64,000 nt of DNA. Origin: JBEBVQ01 sp037190845 (GTDB taxonomy: Bacteria; Bacteroidota; Bacteroidia; Chitinophagales; Chitinophagaceae). The first letter of the stretch is position 1. Every line of letters starts with the position of its first letter. The notes beneath the pieces are model-generated. The model saw only the letters and a program-made list of their open reading frames with translations. It was not told the DNA's origin and did not search any database. Both the position numbers and the translations under genes were made by a program. The stretch covers positions 1 to 64,000 of the forward strand of contig JBBCJI010000023.1 of assembly GCA_037190845.1 (NCBI GenBank), written 5' to 3'. Positions 27,761 to 36,018 of the stretch are shown here, one piece after another.

Positions 27761-29587
27761 TCAGCCCTCGGCGTCTTCACCGCCCTCTGCTTTCTTCATT
27801 TTTTCCTTCAGTTCGGCCAGTGCGCCAAGATCACCCAGGGTTGCTTTTTCCACCTTGCTCTGTACATTTTTTACAGCTTTCTTGGTGTTTTCAGCTTCTG
27901 TACGGGCATCTTTACGTGCCACCTCTTTTTCTTCCGCTTTTGTCTGTTCCCAAACGCGGGTATGAGAAACAAGGATACGTTTGTCGTTACGATCGAACTC
28001 GATAATCTGGAACGGCAGCGTTTCTTCAGACTCAACGTTACCGCCGTCTTCCTTACGCAGGTGACGGGCGGGCGCATAAGCCTCAAGTCCGTATTGCAGC
28101 TGTACCGTAGCACCTTTCTCATCTTTTCTTGTAACATGACCTTCATGTACAGAACCGATGGGGAACACGGTTTCAAAAGTATTCCAGGGATCGTCTTCAA
28201 GTTGTTTGTGACCAAGCGCCAGCTTACGGTTTTCCTTATCGATGCTCAGGATCACGACTTCGATGTCTTCACCAACTTTGGTAAACTCGCTGGGATGGTT
28301 ATAACGCTTAATCCAGCTCAGGTCGCTGATATGGATCATACCACCGATACCTGTTTCCAGCTCAACGAATACGCCGTAAGGAGTGATATTTTTGACAACA
28401 CCTTTGTGGCGGCTGTCTACCGGGAATTTATTTTCGATGGTTTCCCACGGGTCTTCGGTCATCTGCTTGATAGACAGGCTCATCTTGCGCTCAGATTTAT
28501 CAAGTGTCACCACAACGGCCTCATGATCTTCACCCATTTTGAAGAATTCCTTGGCGTTGATCGGCTGGGAAGACCAGGTGATTTCGGATACGTGTACCAG
28601 ACCTTCTACTCCGGGAAGGATTTCGAGGAATGCACCGTAATCTTCAATATTAACTACTTTACCTTTTACGCGGGCGCCTTCAACGATTTCTTCGGAGAGG
28701 TTATCCCACGGATGCGGCGTCAGTTGTTTCAGACCGAGGCTGATACGTTTCTTCTCGTCATCAAAGTCAAGAACAACCACATTCAGTTTCTGTCCGTTTT
28801 CCAGTACTTCGCTCGGGTGCGTTACGCGGCCCCAGCTAATGTCTGTAATATAAAGCAGACCATCTACGCCGCCCAGATCAATGAACGCACCAAAATCGGT
28901 AACATTCTTAACAGTACCTTCCAGTACCTGACCTTTTTCAAGCTGACCGATGATCACACTACGCTGCTGTTCGATATCGCTTTCGATCAGTGCCTTATGA
29001 CTTACTACAGCATTACGGATGGCTTCATTGATTTTCACGACCTTGAAGTCCATCGTTTTACCCACATACTGATCGTAATCCGTTACCGGTTTCACGTCAA
29101 TCTGAGAGCCGGGCAGGAACGTTTCCAGGCCATTAACATCCACGATAAGACCTCCCTTGGTCTTGGATGTAATAGTACCGGTAACGACTTCTCCGGTTTT
29201 GTAGAAGTCAACAATTTTCTGCCATGCGCGGGTTGCACGAGCCATTTTGCGGCTCAGGTGCAGATGACCATTCCGGTCTTCTTTTTCCACGACCATTACT
29301 TCCACTTCGTCGCCGATCTTGATATCGGAAACATCACGGAATTCATTCAGGGAAATCAGCCCGTCCGATTTAAAACCGATGTTAATGATCACATCCGTTT
29401 TGGTCAGACCAACGATAATACCCTGCAACAGTTCGGCTTCCCCGATTTGTTTAAAGGTGCTGTCGTACACCTGTTCGAGTTGCTCACGCTTTTCTTTGGG
29501 ATAAGAAGCAACATTGCGTTTGTCTACGCTCCAGTCGAAATCGTCGTGGGCGCTTTGCGGTTGAGAAATGATTTGATTGTCTTCCAA
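27761..29587 (-). CDS. rpsA: 30S ribosomal protein S1
   Basis: The 608-residue protein has a short N-terminal extension and about six S1 RNA-binding repeats, seen as recurring words such as GVVKNITPYGVFVELETGIGG, GTVKNVTDFGAFIDLGGVDG and GKVVNIEDYGAFLEI, each followed by GLVHVSEI-type strands. The C-terminus is a charged Lys/Glu tail. S1 binds mRNA on the small subunit. The start is TTG at 29587, with no in-frame ATG before it, and is preceded by the very strong Shine-Dalgarno run AAAAGGAGGA with 8-base spacing, which is unusual for this phylum. Confidence 0.96.
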   Translation of the reverse strand: MEDNQIISQPQSAHDDFDWSVDKRNVASYPKEKREQLEQVYDSTFKQIGEAELLQGIIVGLTKTDVIINIGFKSDGLISLNEFRDVSDIKIGDEVEVMVVEKEDRNGHLHLSRKMARATRAWQKIVDFYKTGEVVTGTITSKTKGGLIVDVNGLETFLPGSQIDVKPVTDYDQYVGKTMDFKVVKINEAIRNAVVSHKALIESDIEQQRSVIIGQLEKGQVLEGTVKNVTDFGAFIDLGGVDGLLYITDISWGRVTHPSEVLENGQKLNVVVLDFDDEKKRISLGLKQLTPHPWDNLSEEIVEGARVKGKVVNIEDYGAFLEILPGVEGLVHVSEITWSSQPINAKEFFKMGEDHEAVVVTLDKSERKMSLSIKQMTEDPWETIENKFPVDSRHKGVVKNITPYGVFVELETGIGGMIHISDLSWIKRYNHPSEFTKVGEDIEVVILSIDKENRKLALGHKQLEDDPWNTFETVFPIGSVHEGHVTRKDEKGATVQLQYGLEAYAPARHLRKEDGGNVESEETLPFQIIEFDRNDKRILVSHTRVWEQTKAEEKEVARKDARTEAENTKKAVKNVQSKVEKATLGDLGALAELKEKMKKAEGGEDAEG

Positions 29588-29595
29588 ATTTTAGG

Positions 29596-29632
29596 TCCTC
29601 CTTTTGAGTAGATTTTTGGGAGGGCAAAGGTA
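29596..29632 (-). promoter_or_regulatory. rpsA promoter -7 box and strong Shine-Dalgarno sequence
   Basis: On the minus strand TACCTTTG (29632-29625) is an exact -7 match, so the transcript should begin near 29621. AAAAGGAGGA at 29605-29596 pairs with the 16S 3' end and lies 8 bases from the TTG codon. Most other genes in the window have no such sequence, so it stands out and decides the TTG start. Confidence 0.7.
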
Positions 29633-29745
29633 GGATATATTACTGAAAAAAGAAAAACAGGTGTTTAATTTAATCGCTACAACACAACTCATATGAATTT
29701 TTATTATAAAAAAGCATTTCAGAAACACTGTTGTCCGGAAATATT

Positions 29746-30960
29746 TTATAGCACAAAAACAGCTTTTGTGCTCCGGAAGCCTGTTAAAAATACATAGACG
29801 GTTGCCGGCAGCAGTTGATGCACCAACCGTTCAAGCGAAGTATTAAGATGCCATACCAGGTCGTGCGGCGTTATCTGATATATGCTCAACAAACCGGCCA
29901 TACAACATGCAATGACCCATATCTCTGCCGGCAACCTGTTCTTTCGGAATGCATGCCACAGTACCATTCCTGCCGTTAAAAGCACCAACGGCAAAAACCG
30001 GCTTATCATCATCCTGAAAAAATATTTCAATATGATCCATCCACGCTCAGAATCCATGAGCCGCTCCCAAAACACACCCTGCTGGCGCATCAGGTCATTA
30101 TCCGGCGCCAGACTTTTATGTATTGCCCATACGACTAACGGGGCTGCACCCCCTGCCAGCCATATCAGCAGGTTCTTTTTTTTCGGGAGACGAATAAAAA
30201 GGAATAGTGCCAGTACGATTGCAAATAAAACACCTTCGTTTTTCGTCCACAATGCGGCTCCTGTCAACATACCCGCCAAAACCAGAAAACGTTTATCATC
30301 TGATTGCCTGAAATGATGTACGCATGCCAGTGTGCACATAATAAAGAATCCAAGCAAAGTATCTGCGTATTGCGAAACTGCATTTTCAATGAACGAATTG
30401 CTTACCGACATAAAAATCAATACACCAGCTGCCATAATCGGATGTACCCGACCAGCCTCCAGAAAGAGAAAAGACACTGTGAGCAGCATGATCAGCATGC
30501 AGAACAGGAAAGGAACCAACTCCGGGTATCCCCCCGTAAACTTCCATACAAATGCAATGATAGCCGGAAGTCCCGGTGGATAATCAGGGTGACTGTTGAT
30601 GCCGGAGCTGTATACCTGCTGCCAGTATTCCGGCAGCGTCAGGTAACGTGCATGAAAATTCCATATTGCCCAGGCATCCCATCCTCCATATTTTTCAGCT
30701 AATAATACGCCCCGCACACTGATTACTGCAAGACCAGCCAACAATATCAGACCGTAGTACCGGGGTGTTGTATCCGACTCCTGTCCCCCTACCCCTCCGG
30801 CATGGCATTTTGTGAATCTCCATAAACCCAGCGATCCGGCAATAACTGCCATCACAGTTACTACAAACGGGATCTGCCCAGGCAGGGACAAAAAGAATGT
30901 CATGCTTGTAATGGCCAGCACGCCTGCAACCCGGATAATGGCAAGGGATGAATACTGCAT
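29746..30960 (-). CDS. Multi-pass membrane protein, GT-C (PMT/ArnT-like) glycosyltransferase candidate
   Basis: The 404-residue protein has about ten membrane helices and, after the third one, a loop with GGWDAWAIWNFHARYL and HPDYPPGLPAII. That layout, with an acidic residue early in the first large outer loop, resembles GT-C enzymes that move sugars from polyprenyl phosphate. The family assignment is by pattern only. It is two bases downstream of the small gene at 30963, in a row with ftsY on the same strand. Confidence 0.65.
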   Translation of the reverse strand: MQYSSLAIIRVAGVLAITSMTFFLSLPGQIPFVVTVMAVIAGSLGLWRFTKCHAGGVGGQESDTTPRYYGLILLAGLAVISVRGVLLAEKYGGWDAWAIWNFHARYLTLPEYWQQVYSSGINSHPDYPPGLPAIIAFVWKFTGGYPELVPFLFCMLIMLLTVSFLFLEAGRVHPIMAAGVLIFMSVSNSFIENAVSQYADTLLGFFIMCTLACVHHFRQSDDKRFLVLAGMLTGAALWTKNEGVLFAIVLALFLFIRLPKKKNLLIWLAGGAAPLVVWAIHKSLAPDNDLMRQQGVFWERLMDSERGWIILKYFFRMMISRFLPLVLLTAGMVLWHAFRKNRLPAEIWVIACCMAGLLSIYQITPHDLVWHLNTSLERLVHQLLPATVYVFLTGFRSTKAVFVL

Positions 30961-30962
30961 GT

Positions 30963-31355
30963 CTATTCAGTTTGATCAACAAGATAATAATGAAATGCAG
31001 TATCGTGAAAAGAGTGCATGATACGCCCCTTTACCTCATAAGTGCCGGTCTTAAGTTCGTCCGATGAAGCAGGAAAAATAATCAGCAGGGTATCCGGATC
31101 CGGACTGTGCCTCAACTCTTCGAGCGTCCGTGGCATAAGCCCCAGCCTTGCCCAGGCAAGTAGCTCGGGCCGTCCATTTACAGGATTGAAAACAAGTGTA
31201 GCATGAGGATTCAGCATAGCCAGCTCCTGCCGTAAAGTGAGAGCTATCATATCCATTTCCTGCTCCTCATTGCTGCGCTCTTTTGTCTGAAAGGCAATGG
31301 CCACCGAAATCAGGCAGACAGCTATGACCAAAAAAAGAAAGAGGGGGCGTATCAT
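30963..31355 (-). CDS. Membrane-anchored protein of unknown function
   Basis: This 130-residue protein has one N-terminal helix (about residues 3-21), then a soluble part with no domain that I recognise. It includes NPVNGRPELLAWARLGLMPRT and ends in a beta-rich FHYYLVDQTE. It lies between ftsY (18 bases upstream) and the GT-C-like gene (2 bases downstream), so all three may be one operon. The tight link with the GT-C-like gene suggests a shared role. Confidence 0.7.
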   Translation of the reverse strand: MIRPLFLFLVIAVCLISVAIAFQTKERSNEEQEMDMIALTLRQELAMLNPHATLVFNPVNGRPELLAWARLGLMPRTLEELRHSPDPDTLLIIFPASSDELKTGTYEVKGRIMHSFHDTAFHYYLVDQTE

Positions 31356-31373
31356 CTGTTGGTCATTTACAGG

Positions 31374-32360
31374 TTAGCCGGTCTTTTCTTCCAGGCTGAA
31401 CAGACTGTCTACAAATTCTTCTTTATTGAAAATCTGCAGATCTTCCATTTTCTCTCCAACCCCTATGTACTTTACCGGGATGCGGAACTGGTTGGCCACA
31501 GCCAGCACTACGCCCCCCTTGGCGGTTCCGTCGAGCTTGGTGATCGCCAGTGCGGTAACATTGGTCGCTGCGGTAAACTGCCGGGCCTGTTCAAGCGCAT
31601 TCTGTCCCGTACTGCCATCCAGCACCAGCAATACTTCATGCGGAGCAGCCGGCAGCTTCTTACTGATCACACGATGGATCTTACCCAATTCATCCATCAG
31701 GTAGGATTTGTTATGCAGGCGACCTGCCGTATCAATGATCACAACATCGGCATCCCGTGCAATCCCACTGGTCACAGCATCGAATGCTACAGAGCTCGGA
31801 TCGCTGCCCATCTCCTTTTTAACGATCGGCACACCTGTCCGCTCACTCCATATAGTAAGCTGGTCTACCGCCGCCGCACGGAATGTATCGGCCGCACCGA
31901 GCAATACGGACTTCCCGTTCTTTTTAAAATTATAGGCCAGCTTACCGATTGTAGTGGTTTTACCCACCCCGTTCACACCAACAACCAATATGATGTAGGG
32001 CTTCTTACCTGCGGGCACATCAAACGTAGCAAACTCCGGGCCGGGGGCATCTGTGAGCATCCCCATGATCTCTTCCTGAAGTATACGGTTGAGCTGTGCC
32101 GTGCCGAGGTATTTGTCTTTTGCCACACGATCTTCAATACGTTTAATGATTGCTACCGTCGTATCAATACCCACATCGGCGCTTACCAAGGCTTCTTCAA
32201 GCTGGTCAAGCACTTCTTCATCCACTTTATCCTTACCGGCGATCGCCTTGGTAAGCCGCGAGAAAAAACCTTCTTTCGTTTTCTGTAATCCCTGGTCGAG
32301 CGCTTCTTTCTGCTCCTGCTGCTCTTTGTTCCGCTTAAACAGCTTATCAAAAAAACCCAT
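31374..32360 (-). CDS. ftsY: Signal recognition particle receptor FtsY
   Basis: This SRP GTPase docks ribosome-nascent chain complexes at the inner membrane. The 328-residue protein has the N domain (about 30-110), G1 GVNGVGKTTT, the DTFRAAAVDQL block, G3 DTAGRLHNKSYLMDEL, G4 TKLDGTAKGG and the closing GVGEKMEDLQIF. The ATG at 32360 (MGFFDKLFKR) is chosen over an ATG three codons earlier. The acidic A domain of enterobacterial FtsY is absent, as is usual in this phylum. Confidence 0.97.
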   Translation of the reverse strand: MGFFDKLFKRNKEQQEQKEALDQGLQKTKEGFFSRLTKAIAGKDKVDEEVLDQLEEALVSADVGIDTTVAIIKRIEDRVAKDKYLGTAQLNRILQEEIMGMLTDAPGPEFATFDVPAGKKPYIILVVGVNGVGKTTTIGKLAYNFKKNGKSVLLGAADTFRAAAVDQLTIWSERTGVPIVKKEMGSDPSSVAFDAVTSGIARDADVVIIDTAGRLHNKSYLMDELGKIHRVISKKLPAAPHEVLLVLDGSTGQNALEQARQFTAATNVTALAITKLDGTAKGGVVLAVANQFRIPVKYIGVGEKMEDLQIFNKEEFVDSLFSLEEKTG

Positions 32361-32366
32361 AGTACA

Positions 32367-32457
32367 CAATTAAAAATGGAAAATGGAAAGTTGAAAATAG
32401 CAAATTGAGCATTAAATAAGGGGAATACCCCTCACTTTCAATTTTTCATTTTCAATC
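32367..32457. repeat. Low-complexity hairpin of GGAAAGTTGAAAAT-type words, copy 2
   Basis: The left arm (AAATGGAAAGTTGAAAATAG) is the near complement of the right arm (CTTTCAATTTTTCATTTTCA). Like the copy at 13421-13486 it fills a gap between genes, here reaching into the stop codon of the epimerase gene. Confidence 0.6.
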
Positions 32458-33432
32458 TTCTACTCTAAAAAATGCCACCGTATCCTTCAATCCATCCATA
32501 AAACGCTGGGTAGGTTCATAACCAAGAAGTGTGCGGGCTTTCGAAATATCCGCCAGTGAGTTCCTGATATCTCCGGCACGTGGTTCGCGCCAGACAGGCT
32601 GGTGTTCAAGCCCCAGAATGTCGCGAATGGATTCATACAGAAAGTTGACAGTAAAATTTTCACCAACCGCAATATTGTATACATTTCCGAACGCCGCTTG
32701 GTTGTCGCTTAGCATACTTTTGACATTAGCCTGGACCGCGTTTTCCACAAAAGTAAAATCCCTTGTCTGCAACCCGTCGCCATTAATATATACAGGTGTC
32801 TGTTCAATGATCCCCTTTACAAATAAAGGGATCACAGCTGCATAAGGACCATCCGGATCCTGCCTTGGTCCGAAAATATTAAAATAGCGGAGACCAATCA
32901 CTTTCAATCCGTATAGGCGTCCATATACATCCGCATACAGTTCATTAGTCTTCTTGGTGACTGCATAGGGTGACAGCGGATTACCTATACGATCCTCCAC
33001 CTTAGGCAAGTTGGGCTCGTCGCCATACACAGAAGAAGAGGAAGCATATACAAACGATTTTACACCGGCGTTTTTCGCCGCGGTAATGACATTAACAAAA
33101 CCGGAAATATTCACCTCGTTAGTTGTAACCGGGTCTTTCACTGACCGGGGTACAGAACCAAGTGCCGCCTGGTGATTTACGTAATCAATACCATTACATG
33201 CGGTACGGCATATTTCCGCGTCCCGTATATCCCCTTTTATAAATTCAAAAGCCGGATGCCCCGTAAACAAGTCTATATTCTTCTGAAATCCTGTAGACAG
33301 GTTATCGAGCACACGTACCTTCCCGGCCCCGTGATGCAACAGGTAGGCCACTATATGGGAACCTATAAATCCCGCCCCACCGGTAATGAGGAATGTAGAC
33401 TTACTTATATCTTTTTGGTGAAAGACCTGCAT
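32452..33432 (-). CDS. UDP-N-acetylglucosamine 4-epimerase-like SDR (WbpP/TviC type)
   Basis: The 326-residue extended short-chain dehydrogenase has the NAD motif GGAGFIGSH, the catalytic Ser block YASSSSVYGD and YxxxK in YAVTKK, and the substrate words FNIFGPRQDPDGPYAAVIP and DGLQTRDFTFVENAV that are typical of the WbpP/TviC group acting on UDP-GlcNAc and UDP-GalNAc(A). It follows the 6-dehydrogenase gene on the same strand, so together they should supply UDP-GalNAcA-type precursors for a surface glycan. No glycan cluster is around them. A plain GalE-like role cannot be excluded. Confidence 0.88.
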   Translation of the reverse strand: MQVFHQKDISKSTFLITGGAGFIGSHIVAYLLHHGAGKVRVLDNLSTGFQKNIDLFTGHPAFEFIKGDIRDAEICRTACNGIDYVNHQAALGSVPRSVKDPVTTNEVNISGFVNVITAAKNAGVKSFVYASSSSVYGDEPNLPKVEDRIGNPLSPYAVTKKTNELYADVYGRLYGLKVIGLRYFNIFGPRQDPDGPYAAVIPLFVKGIIEQTPVYINGDGLQTRDFTFVENAVQANVKSMLSDNQAAFGNVYNIAVGENFTVNFLYESIRDILGLEHQPVWREPRAGDIRNSLADISKARTLLGYEPTQRFMDGLKDTVAFFRVED

Positions 33433-33438
33433 CGTGTT

Positions 33439-33542
33439 TGATTTTAATTTAATTAGCCGATTAGCTAATATGCTGATCAGCGAATGATTCCCTCACGAAA
33501 GGCATTAGCTAACTGACTAATCAGCACATCAGCTAATTAATG
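33439..33542. repeat. Low-complexity hairpin of TTAGCTAAT/CTGATCAGC words
   Basis: The sequence is built from ATTAGC, GCTAAT, CTGATCAGC and AATCAGC words, with the left part (TTAGCCGATTAGCTAATATG) pairing with the right part (ACTAATCAGCACATCAGC). It fills the gap between the two nucleotide-sugar genes. The arrangement parallels the CAAATTTT and GAAGTTGAAAAT hairpins elsewhere, with a different word. Confidence 0.6.
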
Positions 33543-33543
33543 G

Positions 33544-34833
33544 TTACAAGCTCCAGTACTCAAGCCCGTTCACCTTACCCCTGTAAATACCTTTTACGTC
33601 TACCAGCAAAGCCTTCGGTTTGGTGATAGCATGAAAATAAGATTCATCAAGCTGCGCATAGGCATCATGGTTCACCGCTACGATTACAGCATCATAATCA
33701 GTATCGGTTTCCTCCTGCAGACCGAAACCGTACTCATGCCGCAGTTCATTGCTATCGGCGTGTGTATCCACCACGTGCACAGTAACATGATAACCCTGCA
33801 ATTCCTTCACAACATCCGCCACCTTCGAATTACGTATGTCAGCTACATTTTCCTTAAAGGTACAGCCCATAATCAGCACCTTCGCATGTGCCACATTCAC
33901 ATCATTCCGAATGATCGCCTGAACTGTTTTCTTAGCTACATAGGCGGCCATCTCATCATTGATCACACGACCGGCAAGGATCACCTTAGAATTATAACCG
34001 AGCTGTTGCGATTTATAAGTAAGATAGTAAGGATCCACACCGATGCAATGACCACCGACAAGTCCCGGAAAAAATTTCAGGAAATTCCATTTTGTACCGG
34101 CTGCCTCCAGTACTTCAAATGTATTGATCCCCATGCGGTCGAAAATGATGGAAAGTTCATTCATCAGGGCGATATTCAGATCGCGTTGGGTATTTTCAAT
34201 AATTTTGGCTGCTTCAGCAACTTTCACGGAAGATGCCCGGTGGACACCGGCCTTAACCACCAGCTCATATACGCGGGCAATGGCATCCAACGCCACTTCA
34301 TCCGAACCGGAAACAACCTTAACTACATTTTCAAGCGTATGTACCTTGTCGCCCGGATTGATGCGTTCCGGAGAATAGCCGTATTTAAAATCCGTTCCGG
34401 CCTTCAGCCCGGATAGACGTTCAATAACCGGCAGGCAATCATCTTCAGTACAACCGGGATAGACAGTGGATTCAAAAACAACATAATCTCCCTTCCGGAT
34501 CACGTGACCGATCGTTTCGGAAGCCTTCAGCACGGGCGTCAGATCCGGAACGTTATGCCGGTCAACCGGCGTGGGAACCGCTACAACAAAAAAACGGGCA
34601 TCTTTCAGCGCTTCGAGATCGTGGGTAAACATAATGTCACAATCCTGGAACGCTGCCTTATCCAGCTCATTACTGGGGTCTATACCACGACGCATCAGCG
34701 CAATGCGGTCCGGGTTTATATCAAATCCGATAACGGATATTTTACGGGCAAAAGCCAGGGCTATGGGCAAGCCCACATAACCCAGACCAATAACGGCAAG
34801 TTTTACTTCTTTATTCAGCAGTTGTTGATACAT
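33544..34833 (-). CDS. UDP-N-acetyl-D-glucosamine 6-dehydrogenase-like enzyme (TviB/WbpO type)
   Basis: The 429-residue enzyme oxidises the C6 of a UDP-N-acetylhexosamine to the uronic acid with NAD. It has the Rossmann motif GLGYVGLPIA, VPTPVDRHNVPDLTPV, the central helix region KIIENTQRDLNIALMNE, the catalytic Cys in GGHCIGVDPYYLT near residue 260, and the C-terminal MGCTFKENVADIRNSK block. The VGGHCIGVDPYYL and TFKENVADIRNSK words are those of the TviB/WbpO group rather than UDP-glucose dehydrogenases. The partner epimerase is the next gene. Confidence 0.92.
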   Translation of the reverse strand: MYQQLLNKEVKLAVIGLGYVGLPIALAFARKISVIGFDINPDRIALMRRGIDPSNELDKAAFQDCDIMFTHDLEALKDARFFVVAVPTPVDRHNVPDLTPVLKASETIGHVIRKGDYVVFESTVYPGCTEDDCLPVIERLSGLKAGTDFKYGYSPERINPGDKVHTLENVVKVVSGSDEVALDAIARVYELVVKAGVHRASSVKVAEAAKIIENTQRDLNIALMNELSIIFDRMGINTFEVLEAAGTKWNFLKFFPGLVGGHCIGVDPYYLTYKSQQLGYNSKVILAGRVINDEMAAYVAKKTVQAIIRNDVNVAHAKVLIMGCTFKENVADIRNSKVADVVKELQGYHVTVHVVDTHADSNELRHEYGFGLQEETDTDYDAVIVAVNHDAYAQLDESYFHAITKPKALLVDVKGIYRGKVNGLEYWSL

Positions 34834-34850
34834 AAGGGGTGGATCAGATT

Positions 34851-34888
34851 GATTTGAAAATTTGAAAATGTGCCAATTTGAAAATGCC
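34851..34888. repeat. CAAATTTT/AATTTGAAAATG word repeat, short copy
   Basis: Three direct copies of ATTTGAAAA lie within 38 bases, in the leader of the 6-dehydrogenase gene. It is the same word family as at 50174-50270. Confidence 0.55.
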
Positions 34889-34936
34889 TGTATTATATGC
34901 TCCTCACGCTCAAACTAACCCATTATAAAACGGGGG

Positions 34937-34944
34937 CAAAAATA
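34937..34944 (-). promoter_or_regulatory. -7 promoter box of the nucleotide-sugar operon (TATTTTTG)
   Basis: An exact TAnnTTTG match on the minus strand, about 104 bases ahead of the 6-dehydrogenase ATG. The predicted leader contains the word repeat at 34851-34888. No consensus -33 box is seen. Confidence 0.4.
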
Positions 34945-34980
34945 GCATATTATATGCGAACCCGTCAGCACTTTTTATAA

Positions 34981-35011
34981 ATAAAAAAGGAATACCACCA
35001 TGGTATTCCTT
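34981..35011 (-). terminator. Rho-independent terminator of the THX gene
   Basis: An 11-bp perfect stem (34987-34997 with 35001-35011) with a 3-base loop is followed on the minus strand by TTTTTTAT. Confidence 0.85.
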
Positions 35012-35039
35012 CGTTGCACTGTTCTGTACTGGCATTATA

Positions 35040-35162
35040 TTACCCCTTTGCTTCAGGGGACGTTTTAGCAGTAGTCTTTTTGGCCGGACGTGCCGGGCGT
35101 ACTTTACCAAAAGTACCTATTGCTATTTTACCTTTCCTGGTGCGTTTATCGCCTCTTCCCAT
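35040..35162 (-). CDS. 30S ribosomal protein THX
   Basis: This 40-residue, highly basic protein starts MGRGDKRTRKGKIAIGTFGK and continues with a Lys/Arg/Ala/Pro tail. That matches THX, a small protein in the head of the Thermus and Bacteroidota 30S subunit. The GKGDKKTRKGKI start is the family hallmark. It has a -7 box TATTTTTG at 35190-35183 and its own terminator. The tail after residue 24 (RPARPAKKTTAKTSPEAKG) is longer than the Thermus form. Confidence 0.88.
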   Translation of the reverse strand: MGRGDKRTRKGKIAIGTFGKVRPARPAKKTTAKTSPEAKG

Positions 35163-35182
35163 GACTTAATGATTTAATGATG

Positions 35183-35216
35183 CAAAAATAAAAAAAGCAG
35201 GAACATATCCTGCTTT
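35183..35216 (-). terminator. Rho-independent terminator of the HU gene, overlapping the THX promoter
   Basis: A 9-bp stem (35194-35202 with 35208-35216) is followed on the minus strand by a long T-rich run. The end of that run (35190-35183) is TATTTTTG, an exact -7 box placed 21 bases ahead of the THX ATG. Termination of one gene and initiation of the next therefore share sequence. Confidence 0.75.
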
Positions 35217-35237
35217 CATTTCCTGTGTGGCGGTAAT

Positions 35238-35522
35238 TTATTTTTTGCCACTGCTGATCCTGGTAGAGAATTCTTTACCAGCCTTGAATTTCGGCACCTT
35301 GCGGGCTTTGATCTTGATCACTTCACCTGTTTGCGGATTACGTCCATTACGTGCAGAGCGCTCAGATACAGAGAATGTACCAAATCCTACGAGCGTAACA
35401 CGGTCACCTTTCTTTAAAGAACCAATAACAGTGTTAGTAAAAGAATCCAGTGCATCGTTAGCCTGTACTTTAGTGATGCCTGCATCTTTGGCGATTTTGT
35501 CAATCAATTCTGCTTTGTTCAT
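35238..35522 (-). CDS. HU-family DNA-binding protein
   Basis: This 94-residue nucleoid protein matches HU over its full length: MNKAELIDKIAKDAGITKVQAN, GDRVTLVGFGTFSVSERSARNGRNPQTGE with the DNA-intercalating arm, and KVPKFKAGKEFSTRI at the end. The ATG at 35522 gives the standard start; a longer frame to 35687 is open but not conserved. It has the best promoter in the window at 35569-35599 and a terminator at 35183-35216. Confidence 0.96.
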   Translation of the reverse strand: MNKAELIDKIAKDAGITKVQANDALDSFTNTVIGSLKKGDRVTLVGFGTFSVSERSARNGRNPQTGEVIKIKARKVPKFKAGKEFSTRISSGKK

Positions 35523-35568
35523 AATTGGTGTGTGTTTTAAGTTATAGAATAATTTTTTGAGTGATAAG

Positions 35569-35599
35569 CAAATATACTCAGTCTGACTACACTTCCAAA
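35569..35599 (-). promoter_or_regulatory. Consensus promoter of the HU gene (TTTG-N19-TATATTTG)
   Basis: On the minus strand TTTG (35599-35596) is 19 bases from TATATTTG (35576-35569). Both boxes and the spacing match the Bacteroidota housekeeping consensus. The predicted leader is about 43 bases. Confidence 0.85.
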
Positions 35600-35690
35600 T
35601 ATGTAAGAAAAGTTTTTTTGGCGAAATCCCTTGACCGGGGCCGGTTTCCCACAGGTTATCAACATTTTGGGGGCAAAAGCCCACCATTCC

Positions 35691-35999
35691 CTACTCTGCC
35701 AACGTTTCCATAACAGTACGGAATGCAATGAATTTGCCGCCAAACCTGCGTAAACCCTGCTCCCGCATAGCCGGGGCATGTTCCCGGATATAGGTAGTAT
35801 ACTGCTCCATATCCGTACAAAAATACTGCACCGTGAAGGTGATACCCTCTGCCTCATCCTGCTCCAGCAAACGGCAAAACCGATATCCTGAAAACAGACC
35901 CGTTTCCATCATTACGGGTATATGCTCTGTATGCATCCAGTTGATCCAATCCGCCGTTATGGCGGGTTCCGTTTTGATAGTAACGTTGTAGATAATCAT
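35691..35999 (-). CDS. DUF4286 family protein
   Basis: The 102-residue protein starts MIIYNVTIKTEPAITADWIN and has WMHTEHIPVMMETGLFSGYRFCRLL, which are the defining words of DUF4286. The fold is probably a ferredoxin-like dimeric barrel; no activity is known. The ATG at 35999 is chosen since the family begins MIIYNV. It lies 19 bases after rsgA on the same strand. Confidence 0.88.
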   Translation of the reverse strand: MIIYNVTIKTEPAITADWINWMHTEHIPVMMETGLFSGYRFCRLLEQDEAEGITFTVQYFCTDMEQYTTYIREHAPAMREQGLRRFGGKFIAFRTVMETLAE

Positions 36000-36018
36000 A
36001 GCTTGAAAATTAGACAGG

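Noticed and set aside
27962..29611. 549-codon open frame antisense to rpsA
   Set aside because: S1 repeats on the minus strand are unmistakable; the plus-strand frame has no recognisable feature.
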